Under the pieces are notes generated by a model, which worked only from the letters and a program-made list of their open reading frames with translations, ran no database searches and was not told the origin of the DNA. From NCBI RefSeq assembly GCF_008831285.2, contig NC_045147.1, positions 11,659,427 to 11,723,426 of the forward strand: a stretch of 64,000 bases of DNA. Direction: 5' to 3'. Shown here piece after piece: positions 24,640 to 36,956 of this stretch. This stretch comes from Nymphaea colorata. Its lineage: Eukaryota > Streptophyta > Magnoliopsida > Nymphaeales > Nymphaeaceae. Positions within the stretch are counted from its first letter, which is position 1, and the number at the start of each line of letters is the position of its first letter. Made by a program: the position numbers and the translations under genes.

Positions 24640-24740
24640 AATTTTCAGTTTTTGTAATGTAATTTTTTCTTTTCAATTAGTTAGGGTAGAAACACGGCTT
24701 AGGCGGCCCCCACTCCCTCAGCCCCTAGTCGTACGGGTTG
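24640..24740 (+). mobile_element. Fragment of a CGGCCTAGGCG-type dispersed element
   Basis: The end CACGGCTTAGGCGGCCCCCA followed by CTCCCTCAGCCCCTAG matches the right ends of the elements at 27095-27262 and 33580-33757. Only the right part is recognisable here. Confidence 0.45.
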
Positions 24741-25388
24741 CTAGTTGTGCGACGACATGCCAATGTTAGTCATCGTGGCTGGGAGGCACGGTCAGACACC
24801 AATTATGTAGGAGACTTGTTCCAATCCCTTACTTTTTTTTTTTTTTTATGTAAGGGCATTTTAGATATTGCATATCCAAGCACTGAGGTGGGTGCTTCCA
24901 ACTTCACTCAAGAATGATTTTGGCTGTGTAATTGGTTGATTGACAACTAAAACGAAATGTGTAACTTGCATTTATTTTCTTTCTTGATCCAAGTTATTTT
25001 CTTTTTTTTTTAAAGGTTTTCTGTCATTTTTTTCTTTGTCCTTATACAAAGTTTCTTTATGAGTCATTTGGTAGTGAGAACACTTTGTGACTAACTTAAT
25101 AAAACCTGTTTTAAAGATTGGGCCTGTATTTTGTGACTAACTTAATGAATCTATCTCAAAACGGGCACCATATATCGGTGGTATAGCTTATGAATTGCTG
25201 AACTCTTTGATCAAGTTTCAAAAAAGCAAACAAGAAATAGAACCACACCAAATACAGCTCCTACTGCATGCATTGTTTGTAAACGTCCTAAAAAAATAAA
25301 CTAAAATTCTTCATTGTCTCACCATTCTTCCCTCTCCTATCAATTATAAGCAGTGGCAACCTCAAAAGGTACAGGATTATATGTATGT

Positions 25389-25389
<1 letters not shown>

Positions 25390-25421
<32 letters not shown>
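25390..25421. repeat. (TA)n in relic SDR promoter
   Basis: The TA run corresponds in position to the shorter TA run upstream of SDR3, followed in both by a CGGACCAAT motif. It has expanded in the non-functional copy. Confidence 0.8.
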
Positions 25422-25424
<3 letters not shown>

Positions 25425-25515
25425 GGACCAATGATTCTTTATGAAGCAAAAATTTACTAGAACCTAAGAAAATAAACAAGAAAGAGGCCTTCACAAGTTT
25501 CACTTCATGCTACAC

Positions 25516-25619
<104 letters not shown>

Positions 25620-25886
25620 GAGGGAGTCTCACGGAAAAAAATGGACCACGTGGTTACGTGCACGGCTGCACAAAGTGCACAGCTCTTAAACCCTGTGTCA
25701 CTATCATTTGATGATGCGTGTCATGCACACATGCCTGTATAAGTCAATTAGTGGGCTTCAAAAAGGGTCGCTTCCCTCCTGTAATTGTTGATTTATGGGA
25801 CACCTTGCACCACCCGTATAGAGACCTATTGTTTTGACTACTTCCTTACTCATATCTATTCTCGACTCTCTTTTTAATATTGTCAT

Positions 25887-25962
25887 GAGTTACACACGGC
25901 CACCATTCACGTGCATATTTATTGAGTTGCACATGGCCACCATTCACATGCATATTTATTGA
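25887..25962. repeat. Two-copy tandem repeat of ~37 bp
   Basis: A unit containing GGCCACCATTCACGTGCATA and ending TTTATT occurs twice in tandem with a few substitutions (GAGTTACACACGG versus GAGTTGCACATGG). It lies in a neighbourhood with many TGTGCAC motifs that also occur near 26830-26960 and 58230-58260. Confidence 0.8.
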
Positions 25963-27094
25963 CCCCCACCGTGAAAACCAAGAGCATCTAATGCCACTAC
26001 TACGAACATCAATTCACATACGCCAGGGTTCACAGTTTGTTGATAATGAGCTCTTTTACTGAAACCTGTTTTCTTACAGTTACCATGTTTACCATCAGAT
26101 AAGACTGAACGGAACTTCCCAGCAAATAACACAGACCGCGGTTGTTTCCCCTCCTTGGTGTTGAAGCAAAGAGGGTCTTGCTGTTTCTTGATTTCTGATC
26201 CTTTGATTATTCTTCTTCCTGTACATATCCTTTGATTCAATTCAATTAGGGAGAATAACTTTCAGCAGACATTTTCATTGGAAAATTAATTGGTAGACTA
26301 TTTACTTAAATAAAATTTACATATTTCTTTCCAGATTCTGGTAAGATTTAAATGCCTTGTTCACAATATGAAAGTTGCAAGCATATCTTTTATTATTATA
26401 CAAACTTTTGGCGTCTTTGTAACAACCTTCCATATTCAGCTTTTGTACCATTGAAAAATGGCATACATACTGAAACGGTGATCATTGACCCATGACCTAT
26501 TTACTGTTTCATTCATCACATATTTTGGACAAGTTTCAAGAATGATTTGACATTAAATAATTATTTGAGATCTCTTTGCCGTCCACTTCCAAGTTCCAAC
26601 TGCCTACTTGCTAAAAGGTTAGAGTTATATATTCAACAGCTTAATCAAATTATGTCATCCATTTCCATCGCTGCATTCTTGTTATACATTCACTATTAAA
26701 AAGTTACAATTGTACAAGCAACAACTTAATCAAATTATTATCTTTCCTTCCTTCTTGTCAATTCATTTTTCTAAGTGGTTTTGCTTTATGTCACAATCGC
26801 CCATGAGAGGCAATTACTTGCACTAGGGTGCACCGTGCACAGCCCCCAATGCATGACGTGTTCTCTTCCGACACTTTTAGAGGGGTCCGTAACTCACTTT
26901 CAAAAGAAGGTGTCATGCATATGAACTGTGCGCGTGATGCACAAGTGCACAAACCTGTGCATATAATCAGTTTCCCTTATTGACTCATATTTATTTGAAA
27001 CAATCTCTTCTGTCCGTGTAAGATCTGCCTGTGTGCAAAAAGTAAGTGGAAAGATAGAAGTAAATGAGCATTGCATATATTTTTTCCATTGTGC

Positions 27095-27262
27095 AGGGGC
27101 AGGAGCCAGGATTTTTTGTGGGTTAGATTTGGGTAGGGCTAAACTTAACTCACACTAAAAAAAGTACGTGTAAGCAAAAAAAAAAAAAAAATTCAATTTT
27201 TACACTATATATTTGGGGTGGGGCCATGGCCTAGGCGCCCCCCCCTTCCCTTTGCCCCTGTG
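27095..27262 (+). mobile_element. ~170-bp dispersed element, GGGGCAGGAGCC...GCCCCTG
   Basis: It begins GGGGCAGGAGCCAGGATTTT and ends with GGGGCCATGGCCTAGGCGCC followed by TTTGCCCCTG. A second full-length copy with the same ends lies at 33580-33757 and a fragment at 24640-24740. It codes for nothing. Confidence 0.5.
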
Positions 27263-27824
27263 TGCAGACCTATTACAGACGAGAGGTGAAAAGCGAAAGG
27301 GGCCAACCAGGTGACCCAGTTGTGATGACCCAGTTGTGAACGAGAGGGGAGTCTTTCCTCTTTTCTATATATCCAGCTTGTTACGTTCAGAAAGCAGCGT
27401 TTTTTGATCCAACAATATATATTTAGCAACCGACAATATAAATAAATAAAAAAATTATATATATATATATATCGAAGAACAGAGCAGATCTTTATATATA
27501 ATTTTAATATTGAGGCAAATGGAGGCTACCTGGTTTCTAGAGGTGATCGTGTCTGCTTGCCTTGCTAAATGACTTGAAGCTGCAGCTGGTTAAACTCGTT
27601 CTTCAACCTTACCCAATCAGACAAATTCTTCCTATGGCCCTATGCTCTTACCTGGATTCGGGACATTTTTGGAAGAGATTAGATATTTGGTTTTTTCACT
27701 TTCCATCTTTTTCCCCTGCAGGGAGACTTATAACTTCCTTATGGTGGGGGTACTCTGGTCATTTCGCATTTTTTTTTTTAATGCAGGGGTGGTATATAGA
27801 GACAAATTCATTAAGAAATGGGAA

Positions 27825-28020
27825 TGTCAACGAATCATATTAGAATATGTATTCTAATTGAACATTTATCGAATATTCAAATATTCAGATTCAGATTCAA
27901 ACACAAATAAATAAAAGTCATATACAAATCTAAAAACCAATTTTACAGTTTAAATTTGATTTTTACATTCATATCTAAATCCAAATCTGAACCGAATTTG
28001 GCCGGTTTTCAAAAGGATTA
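27825..28020. repeat. TCCGAAT-type dispersed repeat (copy 1)
   Basis: The start GGGAATGTCAACGAATC and internal repeats of AAATCCAAATCTGAACCG resemble the better preserved copy at 41480-41800 (GGGATGTCAACGGATCGGAT). It is a dispersed plant repeat made of short degenerate GAATCCGAAT units. Confidence 0.5.
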
Positions 28021-29107
28021 CATGTAAGATACTAAAATAATTCAGCTCCCCATTTTAATAAGATAACGACAAGCATTTGTAAACTTTGTTGGTCTAGTAC
28101 GTTTTATTTTTCCAATTTCTCTAACCATTCCTATTAGCTTTTAATTCCTCTAAGACAAAAGAAGAGTCCAAAAAGCTGACATGCAAAGGACGAACTTCTT
28201 TAAGATCGTTTAATTTGACATTTAGCTATGCTTCTTTAACAAATGAACTGTCAACGGCATAAAATTTCCATGGATCTTCAAGATGCAGATTTCCAGTTAT
28301 ACAAGAGAGGTATTAGTGATCTAAACCTAAATACGAATCCATTCATCTACATTCAAGCACATAGGCAACATCTACTCATGTTCACTACATTGTTCGTCTT
28401 TATGATAAGAACTACTATAGTTTGCTACTAAGTTATACTGCTTAAATAAGAAGACATAAAAAACATCTATACAGCTTCACAGCAAGTAATGTTTTCCTCG
28501 GTGAGGTGGTTGCAGAGTGTTATGGGAGTGCAAAGAACATTGTGTTTTAAATGCTTCATGCTCTTACCACACGTGAATGAACCTGCGAAATTAGAAGTTC
28601 TTACGGTGGTGAAATCAAGTCAAATTCTTCAAGGTTCTAAAAAAAAATTACATGGCTACTCTACCATCTAAAGGCTCAGTAATATCCAATAGCTCTCATT
28701 CATGATCTGCTACTGCTAATTTTAATTTTAGATTGATTTTTACTGCAAATCTATCTCCTATAGATGCCAAGGGGATAGGCCCTCCTAATTCCCCTGCATC
28801 TTCATCTCTCCATTATTTGGAACTTGCAACCACTCTTGAAATGGACACGATGGATTAACAAGAAAGAAACTTACAGCCAATTGTGTGTGTGTGTGTGTAC
28901 TGTTGCAGATATGGTGATATAAGCATATAAAAAAGAACGTCCATATTACTGTTGACAAAAAGCAATTGTTTGCTGTGGTTGCTAACATGTTATACTAAAA
29001 GTTTTCAGTGGGGAGTATGGGGATCTTAAATCCATGAATTTCAAAACTTGAAGACCTTGAGATTAAATCAAATGTGAAGGAGAGGCAAAGGTTGTTGATC
29101 GGTTAGA

Positions 29108-29435
29108 TGTTGGAACTTTCTAGAGAGAAGATTATGCTGGATTCTTCTAGAGAGGAGATTAAGTTAATCAACAATGATATTCTTGGAAGGGGGCTGCGAC
29201 AATCTTGGATAGAGATATCTCTCCTAATTTTTTGTGCTCTATCCCTAACGTTTCTCCCCTTCCACCTCGAGCATGTAAGTACAACTATAAATACCTCTCA
29301 TGTATCATCGAGTGATTCAAGTTCTCAATGAAAGAAGATCTCCTCTCTTCTCTGGTGGATGTAGGCTAATATGCCGAACCACGTAATTCTTTGTTCTCCA
29401 TAGTTGATTGTTATATACCATCACTAAATTTAACA
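29108..29435 (+). mobile_element. 5' LTR of a small non-autonomous copia-like element
   Basis: The 328-bp LTR starts TGTTGGAACTTTC, ends TTTAACA and is followed directly by the primer binding site. It carries a TATA-like TATAAATA at about 29284. TTAGA precedes it as a possible target duplication half. No intact gag or pol frame follows, so the element is defective or non-autonomous; a 3' LTR was not recognised. Confidence 0.65.
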
Positions 29436-29450
29436 TGGTATCAGAGCAGG
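29436..29450 (+). promoter_or_regulatory. Retrotransposon primer binding site (initiator tRNA-Met)
   Basis: TGGTATCAGAGCAGG is the standard plant copia primer binding site, complementary to the 3' end of initiator methionine tRNA. It directly abuts the CA end of the LTR. Confidence 0.85.
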
Positions 29451-30230
29451 ATGCTTGAAGAAGAAGATCAATGCCCAAAGATGGCTCGCAGACGACCAAA
29501 GAGATCGCTGCCTTCTTCACCAAAGCGAGGACTCATCCTATGAACAAAATATTCAAGAATCAAGCTTGAAATTTCTGAATTGCTGTTAGAGCATGATCTG
29601 CCTCCACAAAATCTCCATGGCAAATTTGGACTTTGTGAAATGCCGTCTAATTTGAGGGCAGATGAAAAGAATGATGGTTAACGGCACACATATGATATGG
29701 ATGCCAACATCATGGTAAAGATCAATTAGAAAAGATCATGGCAAAAATCAAGACGATGGATTCTGGAAACAGTTACAGCAAAAACCAAGGAACTGTTTTG
29801 TTGATAATAAATATCTTGTAACAGCTCCTTAAAATAAGGAGTTATCTCATCTATAATGTCTATATAAGAGATTGACATACTTTGTCAATTTTAAGGCCGA
29901 GGGCCTTCCGTAGGTAAAGAAAATATGCTCAACGTTAATTCCCTAAGCTTTTTTTCTATTATTGCTTTATGTTTTTCAACATTAGAACGAGGCAATCGAC
30001 AGTGGCAGAGGCCTGGTTGATGAAACATTATCTAAATTTTAGATTCAACCACACACACACACATACACATTGTATTTGTTAATTTGCTTCTTCAATAAAT
30101 GGGGGCTTTCCCCTGCATGTTGTATTGAAAAGCAAGACATGCACCCATTCGGGAAGCCGCAGTTAAAAAAAAAAAAGACGTTAAATAATTAGTAATGCAC
30201 TTTTTTCGTTTGCAATAGTTTGCTACTAAA

Positions 30231-32070
30231 ACAAATTTTTAAGCAATGAAATTACAATTGTTGATCTATTCACAGACCTCATTCCGAAGAAATCTTGTGA
30301 TATTTTCGAAGCACAAGGGTGTGTAAATGATCAACATACCTCTGTTTAAGTAAAAAAAAGGTTTAGTAACTCGAACCCATCTTGTTTGAGTAAACAAGTT
30401 CACACTCCGGCTCGAACTCATCATGTCCGAAGACTGTGGCACGATTAGTTCAAATTCTTTGAGAAGATGGGGTTCATTTTTTAAATTATTTTTTAGTAAC
30501 ATTTTCATTCCATCAGAACAAAAAATATCTAATATGTCGAAAATTTTTGGGGCTTGACCCTTTTTGATTAACTCAGGAACAAATTAAAAACTGAGTAGCT
30601 CCATGTGTTGCGTGGTCTTACACAAATTAACCTACATTTCATATTGGGCGTCTCATTCTCTTCTCTTACCTACTGGTCTTTTTTATATGTCGCAGGGCGA
30701 GCTTTCACGAGATTGAGTTGCATGCACACCTCTATGCGCACAACAAATATGCACCATGGGAAAGAAAGTAGGAAGCAGTGGCATTTTAGATTTCTTTAAA
30801 GCTATATACATTTTAATCTTTTAATATTTCATAATTCTCATTTTTTCCTTTCAAAAGTCTTCATTTTTCACTTTAATGGAGACGTTTTAGTCATTACATA
30901 CTCCTCTGCATACACCGGGATATGTACATAACCAACTTTGGAGCTTCGAGACCAGGAGCCGGATATATGGTAAAAACCTTGACAAATAAAAATAATGACT
31001 TGGGAGCTTAAATGCATGCTTGGGCAACGTGCATGGAAATCAGCTTGGCTTTTAGAGGCCATTCGGTACAGTGAATCTGCTCAAAAAATAAGAAAAATTA
31101 ATTGAATATTTGTCAAAGTGTTATATGCATCTACCCCATGTTTTAGAACAAATTCATAAAGTTTTACCATTGCTAAACAACCCCTTAGTGCACACCTCGT
31201 TCATAAGGTTGCCTTTCAAAACCAAGGTGTAGGGATATACAAGAAGCCAACTCGAGCTTGACTTGAACTGGTAATTTTTCTTAGGTTTTGTTTCTAGTGA
31301 GAAATTATTATTATTATTTTTTGCTAGCTTCTACAATTTTATCCTGCGGCTTTTTGTTCTTATTTAGTACCAAGATTCCGTTCGTGGCACGGCCCTAGAA
31401 AGATAACTATGTTGAGCACATGGGACTAGATTGCTTTAATAAATAATCCTGACACATGCCATATTTTCTTTCCATTTTTTAAAATTATTTTTGTTACTTT
31501 TTTCATTTTTTAAATTTATTTTCATTACCATTTCATTCCCTTAAAACAAAACAATATCCAATAGTTAGATAGTAGTCGTGGGCACCAAATCCATGCACCG
31601 TCAATACACTCAATAACGTTAATGCTGAGTGGTTAATATTGAGTGTATCAACGTGAATATGTGTGTGCGCGCACGCGTGTTTCCCTATTTTTGATATAAA
31701 AATAACTTGAATTCAGCACGAAGAGAAGTAGATCGGGAGGCTAATTAAAGCTATCTAAAGCTTTAGGTGCATGAAGAAAGAACAAAAATTTGCTCACACA
31801 CATGAAATATGAGCATTCACGGCTGTATTAAATCTACCAGATCTAACTCTCAATTCATTTAGCTCTTTCGTCAGTGCACGATCCACTTGCAACAAGATTT
31901 TTGACTTAGTTCCTTGCCCGTAGAAAACACTTTAAATAAAACGCGAACTTGAAAAATTCTATAGTAAATTGTCTATTTTGATATGCAGCACTGCATTTTT
32001 ACGACATGAAAGATCAACCGCCTAAAATTTCTGAATATTGAAAGGTACGGATACCCAGTTATTCAACGAA
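30231..32070 (-). pseudogene. SDR pseudogene B: exonless ghost of an SDR3-like gene
   Basis: Noncoding sequence of SDR3 reappears in order: its 3' flank (17283-17310) at 30231-30258, the intron-4 piece TTGATCTATTCAC at 30262, then intron-3 blocks from 18480 onward at 30360, 30950, 31600 and 31990 (GATCAACCGCCTAAAATTTC). Where exons 5 and 4 should lie, the flanks join directly, so the exons are deleted while introns survive. No frame is left. It is visible only by comparison with SDR3. Confidence 0.7.
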
Positions 32071-32289
32071 AATACATATCTTAAAAACATGTTATCCTGA
32101 TTCACAAACTAAGAAACTCTTGTCCTGACTCTTGGGAGAGAGTTAGTGGAAATGGAATCTTATCCTAATCCATCTAATTGAAAAAACTTCCAACACACAC
32201 ACACACAAGAGAGGGGGGAAATCTAGAGTAAGAGGGAGAAAAAAAAAAGAGCCAATAAAATGGGAATACTTAACAAAATTTGGAGACGA

Positions 32290-32570
32290 GACGTCCTCTA
32301 GCTACAAGAACAAACCGCAAAAACAGAAATAAAAAGACGAAATATGCAAGACAACTGCCCAGTAAAACAAAATAAGAGGGGTGTAGAGAGAGTGAATAGA
32401 AAGAGCGGCACAGTCACCCAGCCGCAGATGGAGGACGGTGCCGTATCCAAATAGCAAAATGAGCATCTCCCTGCACAAGACGAGACACAAAATCCGGCGA
32501 TGAGAAGGTGCTCCTGAAGATCCTGTTGTTGCGTTCCTCCCAAATGCGCCATCAAGAGGAAATGAGAGAG
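32290..32570 (-). mobile_element. LINE relic (C-terminal end of ORF2)
   Basis: The minus strand reads RIWEERNNRIFRSTFSSPDF and SRLVQGDAHFAIW before a stop. The pattern W-EERN-RIFR is typical of the segment downstream of the reverse transcriptase and zinc-knuckle region in plant LINE ORF2 proteins. Only this short end is left. Confidence 0.6.
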
Positions 32571-33027
32571 AGAGTGGAATCGCTTTTAAAAAGTAATTTA
32601 CAAGGCCGCTGCTATATAAGTGAAGATAAAACGGCATTGTATGTAATTTATACAACAAACTTAAAATGAAAGCAAGGCATTTTAAGTAACTCAGATAACA
32701 AACTTAAAAATGAAGACAGCGATTGATGTCATGACCATCCCATTTAAATTTGTTGTTTAAAAAATAATCATTTTTTGTTTTTACTACGTCCCTTCTACCG
32801 TAATATTAATGATTCAGTACAACAATTACGAAAATAATTTTTTTAATGTGTAAATAAGAGTGTATAAGCCAACCAAAGAATTGAATTCTGATCCTAAAAT
32901 TCTATGTTGTTTTTTTTCGTTCAGTTGTCAAAATGGAGATTCGATACAAAAAGTTTTAGGATTGTGCAAATCAAATGGCAGTCGTGCAATCAACTTCAAA
33001 ATCCATTCCTAACTTTATATTTTTCTT

Positions 33028-33110
33028 GCCCCCCCCCCCCCAACCCCAACCCCCGCCACCACCCCCACCCCCCCCCCCTCTCTCTCCCCCCCCCTTTTTT
33101 TTTTTGTCCA
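33028..33110 (+). repeat. C-rich low-complexity tract
   Basis: Runs of 8-11 C interspersed with CCACC and CTCTCTC, followed by a T run. The pyrimidine strand is entirely on the plus strand. The 74-codon frame through it is an artefact. A possible old LTR-like promoter (TATAAATA near 33290) lies just downstream but is not assignable. Confidence 0.85.
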
Positions 33111-33579
33111 AAATCAGTCATTGAATAAAGCAAGACTGTTTCTTCGCTAACTTAGGCAGTTTCCGGTGATTACTTCAACAATGGACCAGTCTATAGCCTG
33201 AAGGAGGGATCTGTTAAACAAAGGAGAAATGGAAGATGAATTCTGGACAGTTGTAAAAAGTTGAGACGAAGATAAGACCAAACTTCACTTATAAATACTC
33301 GTGCAGTCTTTACATCTCATTGTAGGTTCTCTTCTCTCAGCTTGTCGATTTCCATTAGAGCTGCAAGTTTTGTGGGCAACGGAAATATCTGCGGAGGCTT
33401 CGGTTGAACAGGTTTCAACAACGATGGTTCACCTTCCCCGGAAGGTTGACACCCTACTCGATTGGAGCTAGGTGCATGGGATTTGTCCATGCTTTCCATT
33501 CACTACTTACAGCTTTGCATGGTCTTTCCTAAGCCACCTGTGCCATTCGACGACATTATCATCTGTTGCTTTCAAAGGG

Positions 33580-33757
33580 GTGGAGCGAGGATCTTTTTCA
33601 GGGGCAGGTCAAACGGTCTAACGCGTTATAAGAGACATTACGCAAAAAAATACATTACGCAACTAATTTTTTAAATTTTTTTAATGTAATTTTTTTTTCA
33701 ATTAGCTGGGGTGCGGCCACGGCCTAGGCGAGCCCCTCCCTCCCTCTGCTCCCTAGT
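33580..33757 (+). mobile_element. ~178-bp dispersed element (second full copy)
   Basis: It begins GGGGTGGAGCGAGGATCTTT and ends GCGGCCACGGCCTAGGCGAG and CTCTGCTCCCTAG, matching the element at 27095-27262. A further degenerate piece with TTTGGCCCGCCCTTGAAAAA lies near 34150-34345 beside the gypsy relic. Confidence 0.5.
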
Positions 33758-34299
33758 GCGTTATAAGAGACACTTCTACAACTCCTTGGGGATCACTAGC
33801 TTTTCCAAGAAATCTGAGAAAACAATTGAACAATATGATATAAGTTAGGAAAACTTTTCAAAAAGCTTTTACAAATTCAAGGATAATAAAAGCATTTTTT
33901 ATTTTTAGAAACAGTCCCGAGTTTTGCTTCAAGAATGAAAAAACACTATAATTATAGAAGCACAGGTTATCATGAACATCACAAGTAAAGCCCTCTTGTG
34001 AAGAGGGCTTTGCTCTGACGTGGCCTTCAGAAGCTTCAGCAATTTGAAGTTGCGAGTGCTTTCTGAAAGAAGGGAATGGATGGTCATTGGAATTGCAATT
34101 GATCTTCAATAAAACACCAATGACATTGGTTGATGGAAAATGGCCCCCACCCAAACTAATTGAAAAAAAAAACATTAAAAAAATTAAAAAATTTTAGTTG
34201 TGCAATGTATTTTTTAGATTCAAGTTCAGTTTGATCCTATTGGATTTGAGGTTAGACTGTTTGGCCCGCCCTTGAAAAAAATCCTGGTTCCGCCTTAAA

Positions 34300-35200
34300 G
34301 TTCACTTTAGCCCTATTCGGATTCGAGGTTGGACTGTTTGGCCTGCCCTTAATACCTTGGGGGTGCTATCATCATCACAAATCTTGAGATCATTGTTGTT
34401 GAAGTCTTGGATAATGTTTTTGAGGACAAAACAATCCTCAGTGTCATAACTAGGGGCGCGATGAAACTTACATAGTTTTTCTTTATTTCCACCCATCATT
34501 TTCGGAGGCTCTGATACTTTTGGCAAGATGATAGTTCCTTGGGCAAGGAGGTATTCCAGGATTTTCTCGCGAGACTGACTAAGAGGAGTGAATTTCCGGT
34601 CATAACTCCAACCTGGGTATTTATTTTTCCTTTCGTCATTGCCCTTGGGTAATTATACGTTCTTCTTGTGATTGATTTCTTTGTCCTGCTTGTAACTGGT
34701 ACTATTGTCATTTCAAATGTCAGCATTAGCTATGAAGTGTGCAGACAACTGACAACTGTGTCCTTTCACTTTTCTATTCATCTTCTTTATACTTAGGACC
34801 AATGATTCCATCAAAATCACCTTCCTCAATTCCTTTCTCTATTGAGTTTGCTTGTTCGATCAACTTGACAAAGGTCTTGATTGGAGTATTGTAGATGAGA
34901 CTTTTCAAGAGCTAGACAAGATTCTTCCTGATGAGTGACAAAGCTTGTATTTCAGAAATTGGCTCATTCATCTTGTTGCATTAAATTCTATATTTTCAGA
35001 TGAATTCTCGAGTTTTTTCTCCTTGTTTCTGACGAAGACTGCAAATGGTACTGAGGGTTGTATGTAACCAAGGTTGGAGCCATTGGAGCATTTTGCTCAA
35101 ATCTTTCGATAAACATGTTAATCAATTTGTCAAATTTCTTTAGTTCGATCGGGTTGACATTTTTTTTTGTACCATTGTGCGGCGATGCCTTCAAGACTTA
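34300..35200 (-). mobile_element. Ty3/gypsy gag relic
   Basis: In shifting minus-strand frames one reads SLRQKQGEKTREFI, MNEPISEIQALSLIRKNLV, SLIYNTPIKTFVKLIEQANS and IEKGIEEGDFDGIIGPKYK, then near 34440 KLCKFHRAPSYDTEDCFVLK, a Cys/His motif of gypsy gag proteins. Stops and frameshifts break it throughout. It is part of a gypsy gag region; no protease or reverse transcriptase was recognised beside it. Confidence 0.65.
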
Positions 35201-36956
35201 TCAGAAAATAGCGAAACAAAGCTATGTTTTTTGTTCGGATTTTGTAGCAATCATTGAAGAAGGTTGAAAGATGAGGCTGTGCATCTCGGGCCTATTTTCA
35301 GATGTTGTTCTAGAAACCCTAAACTCCTTTTTCCCTTATCAATTTCTTTGTCAATGCAACTCCCAAGTAACATCTATTATGTGGCTTGAATTTCATAAGC
35401 AGCCATATAGTTGTTGGAATAAGGATGCAAATCCAAGGGATCAACAAAACAGTGGAACAAGATCCCTAGCATTAGAACACATTGCCGCCAAGCACAACTA
35501 ATTTTTAGAAAAGTGATGCAAATCCATCTTTGCTGATTCCAGGAGACTAATCCTGGGATGTTGATACGAAGATTTTAATAAAAAATGAACATTTACTCAA
35601 CTAAATATTCGCCTTCTTTAGTTGCATTTGAAAATATTACCTTTGATTTAAGTATAAGTGCACCATGAGGCGCATTTTAACCTTGTGTGCCCATAATAAT
35701 ACACTCTGCGTGAAAAGAAACACAGACCAGACATTGTCTCACACATTTCTGTTCATATAATAACTAATAAAAGTTCAATGTCCTAGTTGCAGACGATCAT
35801 ATAGTTTGCATCCAAATAGTTTTCTTGATTTGCATAAAAACAGATTATATTATTCAATTAAATTGCATCCACATACTTCTAGGAACAGCTGCCCATAATT
35901 TCAGGAACAGTTTTTTAGTCATTCATAAAAGTGTATATTGTTGTTGTGAAAAAACTCCTTACATTTTCTTGTCTCTCCATTTCCACATACACTTGTGTGC
36001 ATCAATCAACCCAAGTAAAATTGATCATATTCTTCCTAACCCATCCATTTTTAATTGTTTCCATGCACTAAAGGAAGATTATCCCAACTACATAGTGAAA
36101 TTTTAAGGTAATCCATGTCAATTCTATATTAAATGAAAAAGTTAGATGATGGGATGTTTTTTTCTCTTCTTCTTTTTTAAGATGAATGTTTACTTTTTTC
36201 TACCTCTCCGATGAGACGTTGTAGCCCAACCTATGGCCTTATGATGTGAGGTTACACAGAGCATGTTTCGAGACCTTTTTATGATTTATAAATGTAACAC
36301 ACTAGGTCGTGTCAACGTCCATGGGCATCATAAGATAAACCCCTTGAAAATGGTCTACCTTGCCACCTAACACGCTACGGCCTTCGAGGGTGCTAGAATG
36401 TTTGAATGGGAAATTTAACATCCTACTTTTCTTTTCCCACCATAACTTTCATGTTTTCCCTTTTTCTTTCCTTGTTACTTTTCTTTCTTTACCTAAGGAT
36501 TTAAGATCTTCATTTGCAGGTGTGTGCTTCTTCCTTTCCTATCTTGTCTTTGTCTAAAATATCATATCCGCATTGGAACGGTTTCCTAAGTTACAAATTT
36601 ATTATGTACCATGAGCTTATTTATTTCCTCCTAACTTAATTTCCTGTCAGGGCATGTGATGGTCCCGTTGCTCTTTCTGATCTTGTTGCTTTTGCTTACT
36701 GACTTGACCTTGGAATTCTTATGTAGATGTTGGAAGGCTAGTGCCTAGGGTAGAGGCAGGTGTGGGCATGATGTCGGCAATTGCTCATACAGTCCACAAA
36801 AACGTGTCTATTTTTATATTGAGTCTATTTTTATATTGAAATCTCATGAAAGTTCTTCTCATTTACATACAGATATTTTTTAAAAATTAAAAATTATATA
36901 ACTAATATCCTTTAGCCAAAATTTTCTGACTCGGCCCCTAGTAAGAGCATCACAGT
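35201..36956. other. Spacer without recognised gene
   Basis: A block near 35580-35640 (ATGAACATTTACTCAACTAA) repeats one near 23348-23400 upstream of SDR3. A transposon-like end TTTTCTGACTCGGCCCCTAG lies at about 36923-36944 and is similar to the insertion inside SDR pseudogene C. I see no coding sequence. Confidence 0.4.

Larger units (their letters stand above)
26061..29100. other. Repeat-rich spacer without a recognised gene
   Basis: It contains the dispersed element at 27095-27262, a diverged TCCGAAT-type repeat at 27825-28020 and a (GT)n tract near 28880. A block around 28088-28165 repeats one at about 23880-23965 (both with AATTCCT and AAGACAAAAGA), a further sign of old local duplication. 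A 94-codon minus-strand frame at 25956-26240 has no recognised family. Confidence 0.45.

Noticed and set aside
32298..32658. 118- and 85-codon minus-strand frames as a novel membrane protein
   Set aside because: The neighbouring frame shows the LINE ORF2 end with EERNNRIFR; the long frames are shifted reads of that relic.
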